DNA of 62,784 nucleotides from an uncultured Prevotella sp. (lineage in GTDB: Bacteria > Bacteroidota > Bacteroidia > Bacteroidales > Bacteroidaceae): positions 1 to 62,784 of the forward strand of contig ONAK01000015.1 in the NCBI GenBank assembly GCA_900315765.1, given 5' to 3'. Every line of letters starts with the position of its first letter. Position 1 is the stretch's first letter. Shown here one piece after another: positions 30,291 to 39,335 of the stretch. The notes under the pieces are model-generated. The model was not told the DNA's origin, made no database searches, and was given only the letters and a program-made list of their open reading frames with translations. A program made the translations under genes and the position numbers.

Positions 30291-32234
30291 TCATTGCAGC
30301 CTAAAGTCGTCTCCTCCATGCGAGTTAGGAATAATCAGCTTAAACCTCGAACCGTTTGTATAGCTGGTATCGTATTTCAGCTCACCTCCCAACAGTCTCA
30401 CCATCTGTCTACAGCAAGGCAGTCCCAGCCCAAGTCCCTCGGCAAACACATCTCCTTTCGCAAAGGTATCAAACAGTCTCTGCTGGGTTTCTTCATTGAT
30501 ACCAGGACCGGTATCCTCTACCTCAAACACCACCGTCATTCCCTCGGTTTTCGCCGTTAGTTTCACATAGCCCTCTTTGGTATATTTCTTGGCGTTATAC
30601 AACAGCTCTATCAAAGCCTTTGTCAGGAAGTCCCAGTTCGACCTCACCGTAAAGTCTTCAGCCACGCACACCTCTGTGAGCATGCCAACACTAAACGGCG
30701 GATTGGTCTCATACAGGAACCTCATGAAGTCTACCACTTTCTGTATGTTCACCGTCTCCATGGTGTTGATCTTCACATTCTTACCGGTATTGGCAGCCAC
30801 CAACAGCATGTTCACCATACGACTGATGCTGATAGCATTGGTCTGCATCGTATCCAGGATGCTGTTCACCTCGTCCTTTGGAATCGATTCATAGTCATCA
30901 CGCAGCACCTGTATAAAACCGTTCATAATGTTCAATGGTGTACGTATCTGATGGGTCACATCCTTGAGGAATTCATTTTTCTGTTCGTCAGCCTTACGGG
31001 CATGCTCATTGGCTTCTTCCAGTTCCTCATTCATTTGTTTGGTGGCGGCATACATATCCTGCAGACTACTGATATGGGCCGACAGCGCCATCTGCATCTC
31101 TGCAAAAAGATTCTGCAGTCTGCCTATCACGTCTCTTCTGCTGGTAGTGGGAATATGCTCGTTGTAGTGCCCGTTGGTGATATAGCTCAGCTTCCTTGTC
31201 AGACTGTTGATGGGTCTCACCATATTGTTTACCACATTCAGACAGAAAGCCAGAATCACCAGCAGTCCGAACACCAGCAAAGGAATCAGGATATACAGCA
31301 GTTTGGTGTATCCAGCCAGGATATCTTTCTCCTGACAGATGAGTGCCACACTCCATGGTGCCCGCTTCAGCGACCGGTATACCGCAATACAACGTTTACC
31401 TTTCACCTTGACATTCATGATGCCCTGATTACCTTCAATCATCTCGTGGCCAAGTGATATCAGGTCTTGCTGTGTCTGCGGATCAAGGTCGGTAAATATC
31501 GTCTTACGCATCAGTTTGGTGGTGTCAGGGTGTATCAGATACTGCCCATCAGCTCCCAGCATGACGCAGTATGAGTTCGGGTAAGGTTTGAACTCCGATA
31601 CAATCTCCGACAGCCAAGGCATCGACAGGTCGGTAGATATCACGCCTATCACCTCTTTCTTACTGTTAACCAGCGGCACACCGAACGATACTATCATATC
31701 ATTGTAGTCATCCGAAACCTCTCCATCTGCATTCTCTATATATGCCTCCACCCAACTGGGTTTTCCCAGTGTTATCGGCATTTTGTAGTACACCTTGTCG
31801 AAATAGTCGTATGGTTCCTCTATCTTGGCACGCACCGAGTCACCATCGTGATAGGCATATACAGAGAAATATCTGCCTCGCTGTGGAAAGAAGTTAGGTT
31901 CCATCGAGATAGAACATCCATCGAAATTGGGGTTCATGGTCACTATTCTTCGTGCATAATGCAGGATGGAATCAGGCACCAGCTGGGTGTCGGTCAGATG
32001 CCATTCAGCCGTATTTGTAGCCGCTTCCACCACGTTCATCGCACCGTTCACCCTTTCCACCATGTTCTCCAGTTCCTGCTCAGCGCGAGCAATAGCTCCC
32101 TCTTTCACCATCTGTCGCGACCTGGCAAAGAGTATTCCCAGCGATACGATGAATATCACCACCAGGAAGAGCGTGATGCCAAAGCTCAGCTTCAGCGATA
32201 GTCTCCTTTTTATCAGGTTCAACAGTCCTTTCAT
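30291..32234 (-). CDS. Double-Cache sensor histidine kinase
   Basis: The 647 residues form a membrane helix (18-35), a periplasmic double-Cache domain (about 40-305, with FGVPLVNSKKEVIGVISTD and YCVMLGADGQYLIHPDTTK), a second membrane helix (312-333), HAMP (334-385), a coiled coil, and HisKA with phospho-acceptor His428 in DVTHQIRTPLN. The ATPase domain has N547 (ELLYNAKKYT), DTGPGI (574-579) and GLGLGLP (600-606). All catalytic boxes are intact. No response regulator or output domain is fused or adjacent, so its target lies elsewhere. The start codon overlaps the upstream sensor gene by 4 bp (ATGA), so the two are made together, probably in fixed ratio. Confidence 0.93.
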   Translation of the reverse strand: MKGLLNLIKRRLSLKLSFGITLFLVVIFIVSLGILFARSRQMVKEGAIARAEQELENMVERVNGAMNVVEAATNTAEWHLTDTQLVPDSILHYARRIVTMNPNFDGCSISMEPNFFPQRGRYFSVYAYHDGDSVRAKIEEPYDYFDKVYYKMPITLGKPSWVEAYIENADGEVSDDYNDMIVSFGVPLVNSKKEVIGVISTDLSMPWLSEIVSEFKPYPNSYCVMLGADGQYLIHPDTTKLMRKTIFTDLDPQTQQDLISLGHEMIEGNQGIMNVKVKGKRCIAVYRSLKRAPWSVALICQEKDILAGYTKLLYILIPLLVFGLLVILAFCLNVVNNMVRPINSLTRKLSYITNGHYNEHIPTTSRRDVIGRLQNLFAEMQMALSAHISSLQDMYAATKQMNEELEEANEHARKADEQKNEFLKDVTHQIRTPLNIMNGFIQVLRDDYESIPKDEVNSILDTMQTNAISISRMVNMLLVAANTGKNVKINTMETVNIQKVVDFMRFLYETNPPFSVGMLTEVCVAEDFTVRSNWDFLTKALIELLYNAKKYTKEGYVKLTAKTEGMTVVFEVEDTGPGINEETQQRLFDTFAKGDVFAEGLGLGLPCCRQMVRLLGGELKYDTSYTNGSRFKLIIPNSHGGDDFRLQ

Positions 32235-33691
32235 TTGCCGTCCTCCTTCATCTCCTTTTTGGTAGCCACCTCAAGCATTCTGTCCAACAGTTCGGTAATG
32301 GTATTGGTGTAGCCGTCCATCTGGTCAGCCAGTTTCACTACCTGCTCGTGGTCCATATCATCCAGATGGTCTCTTACCTCAGTCACTATCTTCGATATCT
32401 CGAGCACAGGCTCATTCATCTGGTCGGTCATATTCTGCAGGAAAGCCGATTTCACTCTGTCAGCCTCCTTGACATGCTGGTTCGCCTCGTTCAGGGCTTT
32501 ATTCTGTTCATCCAGTTTTTCGCGGTTTCTGTCTATCTGGTTCAAGTGTTTTCTGATAGAGCGCCTCATGGCTATAAAACTGTTTGTCAGACTTCCCACC
32601 TCATCCTGTCGGTTGTTGGTTGTCAAAGGCGCATAGTAGTTTCCTCTCATCATCTGTTTGGCCGAAGCCTCGAGTGCGCGCAGTGGCAGCAGTTCCTTAT
32701 GAATAAAGAAATAGAAGAAAGCGCCAATGGTTATCAAAGCCAGTACCACAATCAGTATCATCAGCGATATCAACTGGTTGTACGATGCCATAATCTCTTC
32801 TTCTGGACACACCACATCCACCACCCATTGTGTGCCTTCCATCGGCTTATAGGCAATAAAGCTCTTTACCCCGCCAAATACGGCCAGGGCAGTTCCTGTC
32901 TCACCGCCCAGCATCTTATAGGCCAGCGAATTGTATATCGCATCGGGGAACTGTTCCATGAGCCTGAACATGGCTCCAGGCTTGAGCAGTGTCGTATCCG
33001 GATGGACAATAAACGCGCCCTTTCGCGAGGCGATAACCCCATACATGTTGGGCGACGGCCGTTTTCCTTCAACGATGCTCGACAACCAGTATAGCGATAT
33101 ATCTATGGCAAATACGCCTACCGTTCTGCCATCATCGTGCAGAGGCAGCGCGAAGGAGATAATCGGCTCTCCATTGGTTTTGTAGTTCTCGGCGGGATCA
33201 CTCCAGTATTCTGTGTTCCTACTCAGCGTTTCCTCATACCATGGCTGGTGTATATACGATTCTCCTGCAAATGTCTCGCTCTTTATCAGCTTCGAGCCCT
33301 TACGATAATAGTAAATCATATATTCTCCAGGCCTTTGCTCATAATAATCGGGTACAAAGGCAGCAGCCACACCTATAATCTCTGGTGAATTTCTGAGTAT
33401 CTCCTGCAGATAATCATCTATCACATGGGGGGTATGCAGATTTTGTTGTACATTCCAGAATGTCTGTCTGGCCACAACCTCTTTCTCGTGCAGGATGTTA
33501 GCCGCCGTAATCTCCATATTCTGCAACATGTTTTCGGCCTTCCCTTCAGCCTCAGCCCTCACAGCTTGCCGTGCATAATAAAACATCAGTGAGAATGTTG
33601 CCAGAAACAGCATGGCAACAAACAGCATCACCCACAGACTCAATCTCGCTGAAAGCGAACTAGGTAATAGATGTATCACTTTCGGTTTCAT
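32231..33691 (-). CDS. Degenerate histidine-kinase-like double-Cache sensor lacking catalytic parts
   Basis: The start at 33691 (MKPKVIHLLPSSLSARLSLW) fits the promoter at 33712; the longer reading is untranslated leader. The 486 residues form a membrane helix (19-38), a double-Cache domain (about 45-300, with FALPLHDDGRTVGVFAIDIS and YGVIASRKGAFIVHPDTT), a membrane helix (308-330), HAMP (333-385), a coiled coil and a HisKA-like hairpin. Where the partner kinase has FLKDVTHQIRTP this protein has FLQNMTDQMNEP, so the phospho-acceptor His is Asp423. The protein stops 60 residues later with no ATPase domain. It looks like a co-sensor that forms heterodimers with the kinase encoded just downstream. 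It is not a simple truncation, because the reading frame and operon overlap are clean. Confidence 0.85.
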   Translation of the reverse strand: MKPKVIHLLPSSLSARLSLWVMLFVAMLFLATFSLMFYYARQAVRAEAEGKAENMLQNMEITAANILHEKEVVARQTFWNVQQNLHTPHVIDDYLQEILRNSPEIIGVAAAFVPDYYEQRPGEYMIYYYRKGSKLIKSETFAGESYIHQPWYEETLSRNTEYWSDPAENYKTNGEPIISFALPLHDDGRTVGVFAIDISLYWLSSIVEGKRPSPNMYGVIASRKGAFIVHPDTTLLKPGAMFRLMEQFPDAIYNSLAYKMLGGETGTALAVFGGVKSFIAYKPMEGTQWVVDVVCPEEEIMASYNQLISLMILIVVLALITIGAFFYFFIHKELLPLRALEASAKQMMRGNYYAPLTTNNRQDEVGSLTNSFIAMRRSIRKHLNQIDRNREKLDEQNKALNEANQHVKEADRVKSAFLQNMTDQMNEPVLEISKIVTEVRDHLDDMDHEQVVKLADQMDGYTNTITELLDRMLEVATKKEMKEDGK

Positions 33692-33711
33692 TATTTTAGG
33701 TTTTCTGCGTA

Positions 33712-33719
33712 CAAATATA
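33712..33719 (-). promoter_or_regulatory. -7 box of the two-sensor operon
   Basis: The - strand reads TATATTTG, 20 nt upstream of the ATG at 33691. Confidence 0.55.
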
Positions 33720-33803
33720 AGAAAAAAGGAATAAAACTCCAAGCTTTTGGGCGTTTTTTTTACAAAAACAACAAAAAAAACAAATATTGCGCTGTATTTA
33801 AAG

Positions 33804-33911
33804 GAATAATTACGCGCCGACATGGTATTCCTGGGGGCTATCGGTGTCCTGTTTGTAGTGGTGTCCGGCTTAACCCACACAGGTGTGCTGCAATGGATTG
33901 TAAAGAACCTT
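33804..33911 (+). pseudogene. Remnant of an SLC13-type permease
   Basis: The + strand carries the short reading LRADMVFLGAIGVLFVVVSG followed by LTHTGVLQWIVKNL. This resembles two family blocks of SLC13/DASS permeases (the xxRADxVxLLGAI start of helix 2 and the ALFVVSxGLxxTGVLxWI block) joined with the ~40-50 residues between them missing. A stop (TAA at 33807) lies just before it, and the reading degenerates into His-rich low complexity after 33911. It has no promoter or start of its own. It is read as the last recognisable piece of a deleted transporter gene between the sensor operon and typA. Confidence 0.55.
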
Positions 33912-33956
33912 AATCATCATCAACATCATTTACCCGCTCACCCCCCTGCACTAACA

Positions 33957-33997
33957 AAAAAAAATCCCCATCTCCATCGAGACGGGGATTTTTTCTT
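33957..33997. terminator. Strong bidirectional terminator
   Basis: AATCCCC-A-TCTC / GAGA-C-GGGGATT with a CATC loop is flanked by an A run on the left and a T run on the right. It ends typA (-) and anything arriving on the + strand. The remaining ~80 bp to the typA stop hold a GCTTGCG...CGATGCAAGC imperfect hairpin and no gene. Confidence 0.85.
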
Positions 33998-34079
33998 AAC
34001 CAGATATCTTATACTTTGTTTGCCTTGACCTACGGTCGAGCCTGCTTGCGTTCGGTAATCGATGCAAGCATCATTACGC

Positions 34080-35882
34080 TCACTGTTTCGCAGCCTTTTT
34101 ACGCTGGTCGTGATCCAGAATCGTCTTGCGCATACGCATCGACTTAGGTGTCACCTCTACCAGCTCATCCTGCTTGATGTATTCCAGACATTCCTCAAGA
34201 CTCATCACGGTCTTTGGAATAATGCGGGCCTTATCGTCGGTACCTGATGCACGCACGTTGGTAAGCTGCTTGGCCTTACATACGTTCACAACAAGGTCGT
34301 TATCATGCACATGCTCACCTACTACCTGACCGGCATATACATCCTCACCTGGATCGATGAAGAACTTACCGCGGTCCTGCAGCTTGTCGATGGCATAAGC
34401 AAAAGCGTTACCGGTATCCATCGATATCATCGAACCGTTCACACGGCGCTCTATCTCACCCTTATAAGGCTGATACTCCTTGAAGCGGTGAGCCATGATA
34501 GCCTCACCCTGACTGGCTGTGAGCACATTGGTACGCAGTCCGATGATACCACGCGATGGGATATCGAACTCGATGTTCACACGCTCACCCTGATTCTCCA
34601 TCGAGGTCATCTCACCCTTTCTGCGGGTCACCATATCAATCATCTTCGAGGCAAACTCCTCAGGCACGTTGATGGTGAGCTCTTCAACAGGCTCGTTCTT
34701 CACACCGTCAATCTCCTTATAGATAACCTGTGGCTGACCAACCTGCAACTCGTAACCCTCACGACGCATGGTCTCTACCAGCACAGAGAGGTGCAGCACA
34801 CCACGACCTGATACAATCCACTTATCGGTAGAATCCTCGAAAGGTGCTACGCGCAGTGCCAGGTTCTTCTCCAGCTCTTTCTCCAGACGGTCGTTGATGT
34901 GGCGTGATGTCACAAACTTACCCTCCTTACCAAAGAATGGTGAGTCGTTAATCATAAACAGCATCGACATGGTAGGCTCGTCAATGGCGATAGGTGTCAT
35001 AGGCTCCGGATTCTCGATATCGCAGATGGTATCACCAATCTCGAACTTCTCCAGACCAATCACAGCACAGATATCTCCGCACTCCACCTGATCGGTACGC
35101 ACATGCCCCATACCCTCAAAGGTGTGAAGCTCCTTAATCTTCGTCTTCTCCATAGTGCCATCGCGATGTGCAATAGTCACCTGCATACCATCCTTCAGAG
35201 TACCGCGATGTACACGTCCCACAGCGATACGTCCCTGGTAGCTTGAGTAGTCCAGCGATGTAATCAGCATCTGTGGTGTACCCTCCATCTGCTTAGGAGC
35301 AGGGATTACCTCGATGATCTTATCCAGAAGATAGGTGATATTGTCGGTAGGAGTCTTGTAGTCCTCACCCATCCAGCCATTCTTGGCCGAGCCGTATACT
35401 ACAGGGAAATCCAACTGTTCCTCAGTAGCATTGAGCGAGAACATCAGGTCGAACACCATCTCATACACCTCCTCAGGACGGCAGTTTGGCTTGTCCACCT
35501 TATTCACTACAACGATAGGCTTCAATCCTATTTCAAGTGCTTTCTGCAGCACGAAACGTGTCTGAGGCATAGGCCCCTCAAAGGCGTCTACCAAGAGCAG
35601 ACATCCGTCTGCCATATTGAGCACGCGCTCTACCTCACCACCGAAATCAGAGTGTCCCGGGGTATCAATGATATTGATTTTAACGCCCTTCCAATTAATA
35701 CTGACGTTTTTCGAAAGAATAGTGATACCACGCTCGCGCTCCAAGTCGTTGGCATCCAGTACCTGATTGCTGAGATTCTGTCCGTCACGGAACAGGTGTC
35801 CAGCCAGCATCATCTTGTCCACGAGTGTAGTTTTTCCGTGGTCAACATGTGCGATAATTGCAATGTTTCTGATATCTTGCAT
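34080..35882 (-). CDS. typA: Translational GTPase TypA/BipA
   Basis: The start at 35882 ([20 protein letters not shown]) is the family start; the longer reading begins upstream of the transcription start. The G domain has [28 protein letters not shown] and NKVD, followed by domain 2, EF-G-like domains III and V, and the TypA-specific C-terminal domain (about 490-600, [13 protein letters not shown]). It associates with the ribosome and supports 50S assembly and stress growth. It is monocistronic and divergent from rpsO. Confidence 0.96.
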   Translation of the reverse strand: MQDIRNIAIIAHVDHGKTTLVDKMMLAGHLFRDGQNLSNQVLDANDLERERGITILSKNVSINWKGVKINIIDTPGHSDFGGEVERVLNMADGCLLLVDAFEGPMPQTRFVLQKALEIGLKPIVVVNKVDKPNCRPEEVYEMVFDLMFSLNATEEQLDFPVVYGSAKNGWMGEDYKTPTDNITYLLDKIIEVIPAPKQMEGTPQMLITSLDYSSYQGRIAVGRVHRGTLKDGMQVTIAHRDGTMEKTKIKELHTFEGMGHVRTDQVECGDICAVIGLEKFEIGDTICDIENPEPMTPIAIDEPTMSMLFMINDSPFFGKEGKFVTSRHINDRLEKELEKNLALRVAPFEDSTDKWIVSGRGVLHLSVLVETMRREGYELQVGQPQVIYKEIDGVKNEPVEELTINVPEEFASKMIDMVTRRKGEMTSMENQGERVNIEFDIPSRGIIGLRTNVLTASQGEAIMAHRFKEYQPYKGEIERRVNGSMISMDTGNAFAYAIDKLQDRGKFFIDPGEDVYAGQVVGEHVHDNDLVVNVCKAKQLTNVRASGTDDKARIIPKTVMSLEECLEYIKQDELVEVTPKSMRMRKTILDHDQRKKAAKQ

Positions 35883-35906
35883 ACTATAATACTTAAATTT
35901 CGGCTG

Positions 35907-35964
35907 CAAAGGTACACATTTTTTAGAAAAAAATTTGCTAAATCAAAAAAAAGTTGTAATTTTG
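35907..35964. promoter_or_regulatory. Divergent -7 boxes: typA (-) and rpsO (+)
   Basis: On the - strand TACCTTTG (35914-35907), 24 nt before the typA ATG. On the + strand TAATTTTG (35957-35964), giving rpsO a leader of about 105 nt. That leader (CCCTCTTGTGATTAGGTGGG near 36007-36027) could host S15 autoregulation, which is inference. Confidence 0.6.
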
Positions 35965-36076
35965 CAGCCGCATTTCGGAAAATCCGGAGCATTTGACGAC
36001 GTAAACCCTCTTGTGATTAGGTGGGAATCGCGTTTGAAAAATGTTATTGCACAATGATTTAATCACATTATTAATT

Positions 36077-36346
36077 ATGTATTTAGACAAAGCAAAGAAG
36101 GAAGAGATCTTCGGTCAGTATGGCAAGAGCACTACTGATACAGGTTCAGCTGAGGCACAGATTGCACTCTTCAGCTATCGTATCTCTCACCTGACAGAGC
36201 ACCTGAAGAAGAATCACAAGGACCACAACACAGCTCGCTCACTGACCATGCTGGTAGGTAAGCGTCGTAAGCTGCTGAAGTACCTGTACAACAACGATAT
36301 CAATCGTTATCGTGCAATCATCAAGGCACTTGGTCTTCGTAAGTAA
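36077..36346 (+). CDS. rpsO: 30S ribosomal protein S15
   Basis: The start at 36077 (MYLDKAKKEEIFGQYG) gives the standard 89 residues. The S15 core is clear: TDTGSAEAQIALFSYRISHL, TEHLKKNHKDHNTARSL, LVGKRRKLLKYL. It binds 16S rRNA early in 30S assembly. The gene is single and followed by a strong terminator at 36372-36402. Confidence 0.98.
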   Translation: MYLDKAKKEEIFGQYGKSTTDTGSAEAQIALFSYRISHLTEHLKKNHKDHNTARSLTMLVGKRRKLLKYLYNNDINRYRAIIKALGLRK

Positions 36347-36362
36347 TATTGCTTACTTGATT

Positions 36363-36402
36363 AAAAAAAATAACCCTCACCAATCGGTGAGGGTTTATTT
36401 TT
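36363..36402. terminator. Bidirectional terminator after rpsO
   Basis: AACCCTCACC (36372-36381), loop AATC, GGTGAGGGTT (36386-36395): a perfect 10-bp stem with an A run before and a T run after. It serves rpsO (+) and the receptor pseudogene (-). Confidence 0.9.
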
Positions 36403-38706
36403 TACAGGTGGATGTTCACATCCAGTCCTACCTGAATCGGATTTGCCTTCTGCCCGAAGTAGTGTGTTCCACCTACTGCACTCGATGCGACGGCAAATGT
36501 ATTGTAAGTTGTGTTGGTCAAGTTGCGGCCCCAGAGCGATACCAGCACTGGGCCGAAGTCGTAGTCGGCATGTGCACCAGCCACAGCATAGAACTTCTGG
36601 GCGTAGGTGTTAGCCTCGTCCCACCATGTCTTACCCTGGCCATTCATGTTGGCACCAATGGTGAACTTGCCGATGTGCCAGTCAACCATAGCGCTTACTG
36701 TGTGCTGAGGTACGAATGGAACGTAGTTGTCTTTGTAAGAAACTAGTGGCTCATAGCCTGTACCATGACTGCTCACGTTCATTGTGTTAGCATTGTACTC
36801 ATCGAACTTGGCATTGGTAAAGGCATAGGTAACACCCCAGTCGAGTGCATTGTCAAAGGCCTTGCCGCGCAAGGTAGCCTCCACACCACATGAGTGACTC
36901 TTACCGGCATTCACCATGATTCTTCCATAGTTGCTGTTAGGCTCCATGATTGACAGTTGCTGATTGCGAATCTGCATGTAGTAGAACGAGAGGTCGAGAT
37001 GGGTACTACCGCCAAACAGGTTCAGGTGGGTACCAATCTCATAGTTCCAGCTCTCCTCCGGCTTATACTGTGTGGTAGCCTCAATAGCATCGTAGTCAGC
37101 CGCTGTGTGCTCCACATCATAATCGCCACGCATGGCATCCTGCTGATGCGCATTCAAGTCGGTCTGCAGAATGTCGCTGAACATCTGGAAGTTGTATCCG
37201 CCAGCACGATAGCCCTTTGATACCAGCGCGTAGATGTTACCGATGTTCTCATCAAAGGTATAGGTAAGTGCAAACTTAGGCAACAGCTGGGTGAAGCTCT
37301 TCGAACGGGCATCCTGCACGTGCGAGGTGAGGTGGTAGGTAGCTGTTGCATTAGCCGTTCCACCAGTCATGTTCATATAGGCCAGGGCATCGTACTCAAT
37401 CTTAGCCCAGTCGTGAGCCAGGCGCAGACCAACAGTAGCCTTGAGTCGGTCGGTAATCAGGATGTTCGACTCGTGATAGAGTCCCAGACTCATCTGTGGA
37501 GTGCGATACAAGCCGGGCACAGCCATCTCAGCCGTCATGTTCACGCCCATGCCTGATCGGCAGTCATCCCCTGAGCCTGGAAACGCCCAATCATCCCCTT
37601 AATCATCGAGTTCTTCATTGCATTTGCAATAGCATTGCCGATAGGTGCGGTGATACCCTCGCCGAAATAAACCGGTGCATCAGTACGCATCCACTGGTAC
37701 GAAGCAAACAGTCCTGTGGCATGCTGCCATCGTGAGGTATCGTGGTTACGCAGCACCAGTTCCTGTGTCAGGGCGTTCATCTTCTGGCGCTGCTCCAGTC
37801 GCAGGTAGTCGGGTGCCATATAGTCCTGGTCCATCAGCATCAGGTCCTCAAGAAACTGGTAGCTGGTACTGTGGTGAACATATTGCGCTTGTAACCATTC
37901 ATGATGGTTGTTGAAGGGTCATCAGGCTCAAGACTGTAAGGCTTTACCGAACTCCATTCAAACGGCTGAAATTCGCCATAGCCGAAACCGTTCTGGTTTA
38001 CATACTGGTAATCAGCTGTCCAGTCAAACTTCAACTGTCGGTTGGGCGCATAGATCAGACGGAGCTTACCACCAGCCTCATTGGTCAGATCATTCTTCTG
38101 ACTGAAGTTCTGGTTATCAATAAAGCCCTTCAGTCCGCTGTAGAAACCAGCCACACTGAAAGCCAGCTTTTCTGAGGGGCGATGGTAGTGAGCCACCTCC
38201 ACGTTGCTATACAGTCCGGTACCGATACCCAAACGGATATCAGTGCCCTGATAGTTCATCGGGTTCTTTGAGTAGATACGTACCAGTCCACCCTCGGTAT
38301 TCTGTCCGTAGAGAGTACCCTGAGGTCCACGCAGCACATCTACACGATCCAACATATAGAAGTGGTTGTTGAAAGCCGATTTCGTCATCAGCGGTATGTT
38401 GTCGTAGTAAACACCAACAGCAGGATTGTTGATACGCGAACCAATTCCGCGAACATACATCGATGAGGTGAGACGTGAACCATAGCTTGGCATCACAAAC
38501 GATGGCACGTACTGCGAAAGCTGACTCAGATCGCGCACATGAAGCTGTGCCAACTGCTCTGAGCCAAACACATTGCTGCTCACAGGCTGCAGGCGCAGGC
38601 GTACCTGCTCCTTAGGCTGCGCAACAACTACTACTTCGTCAAGGTCTACTACTTTACTAGAATCAGTAAGAGCCTCGGTATCAAGGCTCCTGAGAGGGGC
38701 AGCCAT
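36402..38706 (-). pseudogene. TonB-dependent receptor with two frameshifts and no signal peptide
   Basis: Three consecutive reading frames make one receptor: 38706-37840 (TonB-box-like DLDEVVVVAQ and plug, YVRGIGSRINNPAVGVYYDN, RVDVLRGPQGTLYGQNTEGG), about 37865-37541 (barrel), and about 37550-36402 (barrel ending QVGLDVNIHL). At about 37860 the text would read TTVPA..QFLEDLMLM, and at about 37548 QAWA.VNMTAEM, if one base were added at each point, so each looks like a 1-bp loss. No signal peptide precedes the plug; upstream is repeat-like sequence with stops. The plug type (RGIGSRxNNP) is that of the receptors for larger or aromatic ligands. Sequencing error could explain the single-base losses but not the missing signal peptide. 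Confidence 0.85.
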
Positions 38707-38797
38707 AGCTGTCAGCTGACTACCCAGTGCCGTCGAGCTTGTTCGAACTATGCTGAGCCGCGGCCTTCACTCGCAGCGCATTTTCCGAAATGCGCTG

Positions 38798-38805
38798 CAA
38801 AGGTA
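38798..38805 (-). promoter_or_regulatory. -7 box left upstream of the receptor pseudogene
   Basis: The - strand reads TACCTTTG about 90 nt before the first in-frame Met. A GCGCATTT/AAATGCGC hairpin lies just downstream of it (38776-38795). Confidence 0.5.
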
Positions 38806-38932
38806 CGCAACTATTGCAAGATGTGCAATCCCTATTTATATGGATTTTTTCGCTTTTCCATGCCAAATCGGCAGAACCCACCGCCAATTTGTCAGAAATT
38901 TATCATCGGCACAGAGATTGAGTGTAATACTT

Positions 38933-39275
38933 TGTCATCTCGACTAAGCGTCTTCCCTACTCTGTCATCTCGACTAAGCGTCTTCCCGACTCTGTCATCT
39001 CGACTAAGCGAAGCGCATGGAGAGATCTCCTTATTCTCCGCAGGAGAAGTCTTGGCAAAGCCAAGCGGCAAAGCCGGGAGATGTCTCGACTACGCTCGAC
39101 ATGACAGAGGGGGGAACGCTCGACATGACAGAGGGGGGAACCTCGACATGACAGAGGGGGGAACCTCGACATGACAGAGGGGAGAACGCTCGACATGACA
39201 GAGGGGGGGAACCTCGACATGACAGAGGGGGGAACCTCGACATGACAGAGGGGGAACCTCGACATGACAAGTGAG
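38933..39275. repeat. Palindromic element with tandem arrays at both tips
   Basis: On the left are three 30-bp units starting TGTCATCTCGACTAAGCG (38933, 38963, 38993). A core with mini-hairpins GGAGA-GA-TCTCC, TTCTCC-GCA-GGAGAA, CTTGGC-AAA-GCCAAG and CGGC-AAA-GCCG follows. The right arm is GGAGATGTCTCGACTACGCT, and then about eight units of ~23 bp (CTCGACATGACAGAGGGG) fill 39094-39273. The left and right arms are inverted copies of each other. The whole gap between the receptor pseudogene and clpB is this repeat plus about 100 bp of unassigned sequence (38820-38930). Confidence 0.85.
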
Positions 39276-39322
39276 GGCCTTCACAACAGTGGAGAGGCCA
39301 TATAAAAAAGAACAATTAACAG

Positions 39323-39329
39323 AAAGGAG
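39323..39329 (+). promoter_or_regulatory. Shine-Dalgarno sequence of clpB
   Basis: AAAGGAG 6 nt before the clpB ATG; clear ribosome-binding sites are rare in this window. Confidence 0.6.
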
Positions 39330-39335
39330 CTATAT

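Noticed and set aside
33671-34028. Two + strand ORFs of 80 and 68 residues
   Set aside because: Only the ~34 codons at 33810-33911 resemble a family; the rest is His-rich low complexity and the terminator, so no live gene is called.
39094-39273. Possible CRISPR array
   Set aside because: The ~23-bp units are directly adjacent without unique spacers, the units vary, and no cas gene is present.
38957-39315. Three overlapping - strand ORFs rich in SVMSRFP/LSCRGS repeats
   Set aside because: They are the translation of the tandem tip array (TCGACATGACAGAGGG units) in three frames, with no start signal or homology; non-coding repeat.
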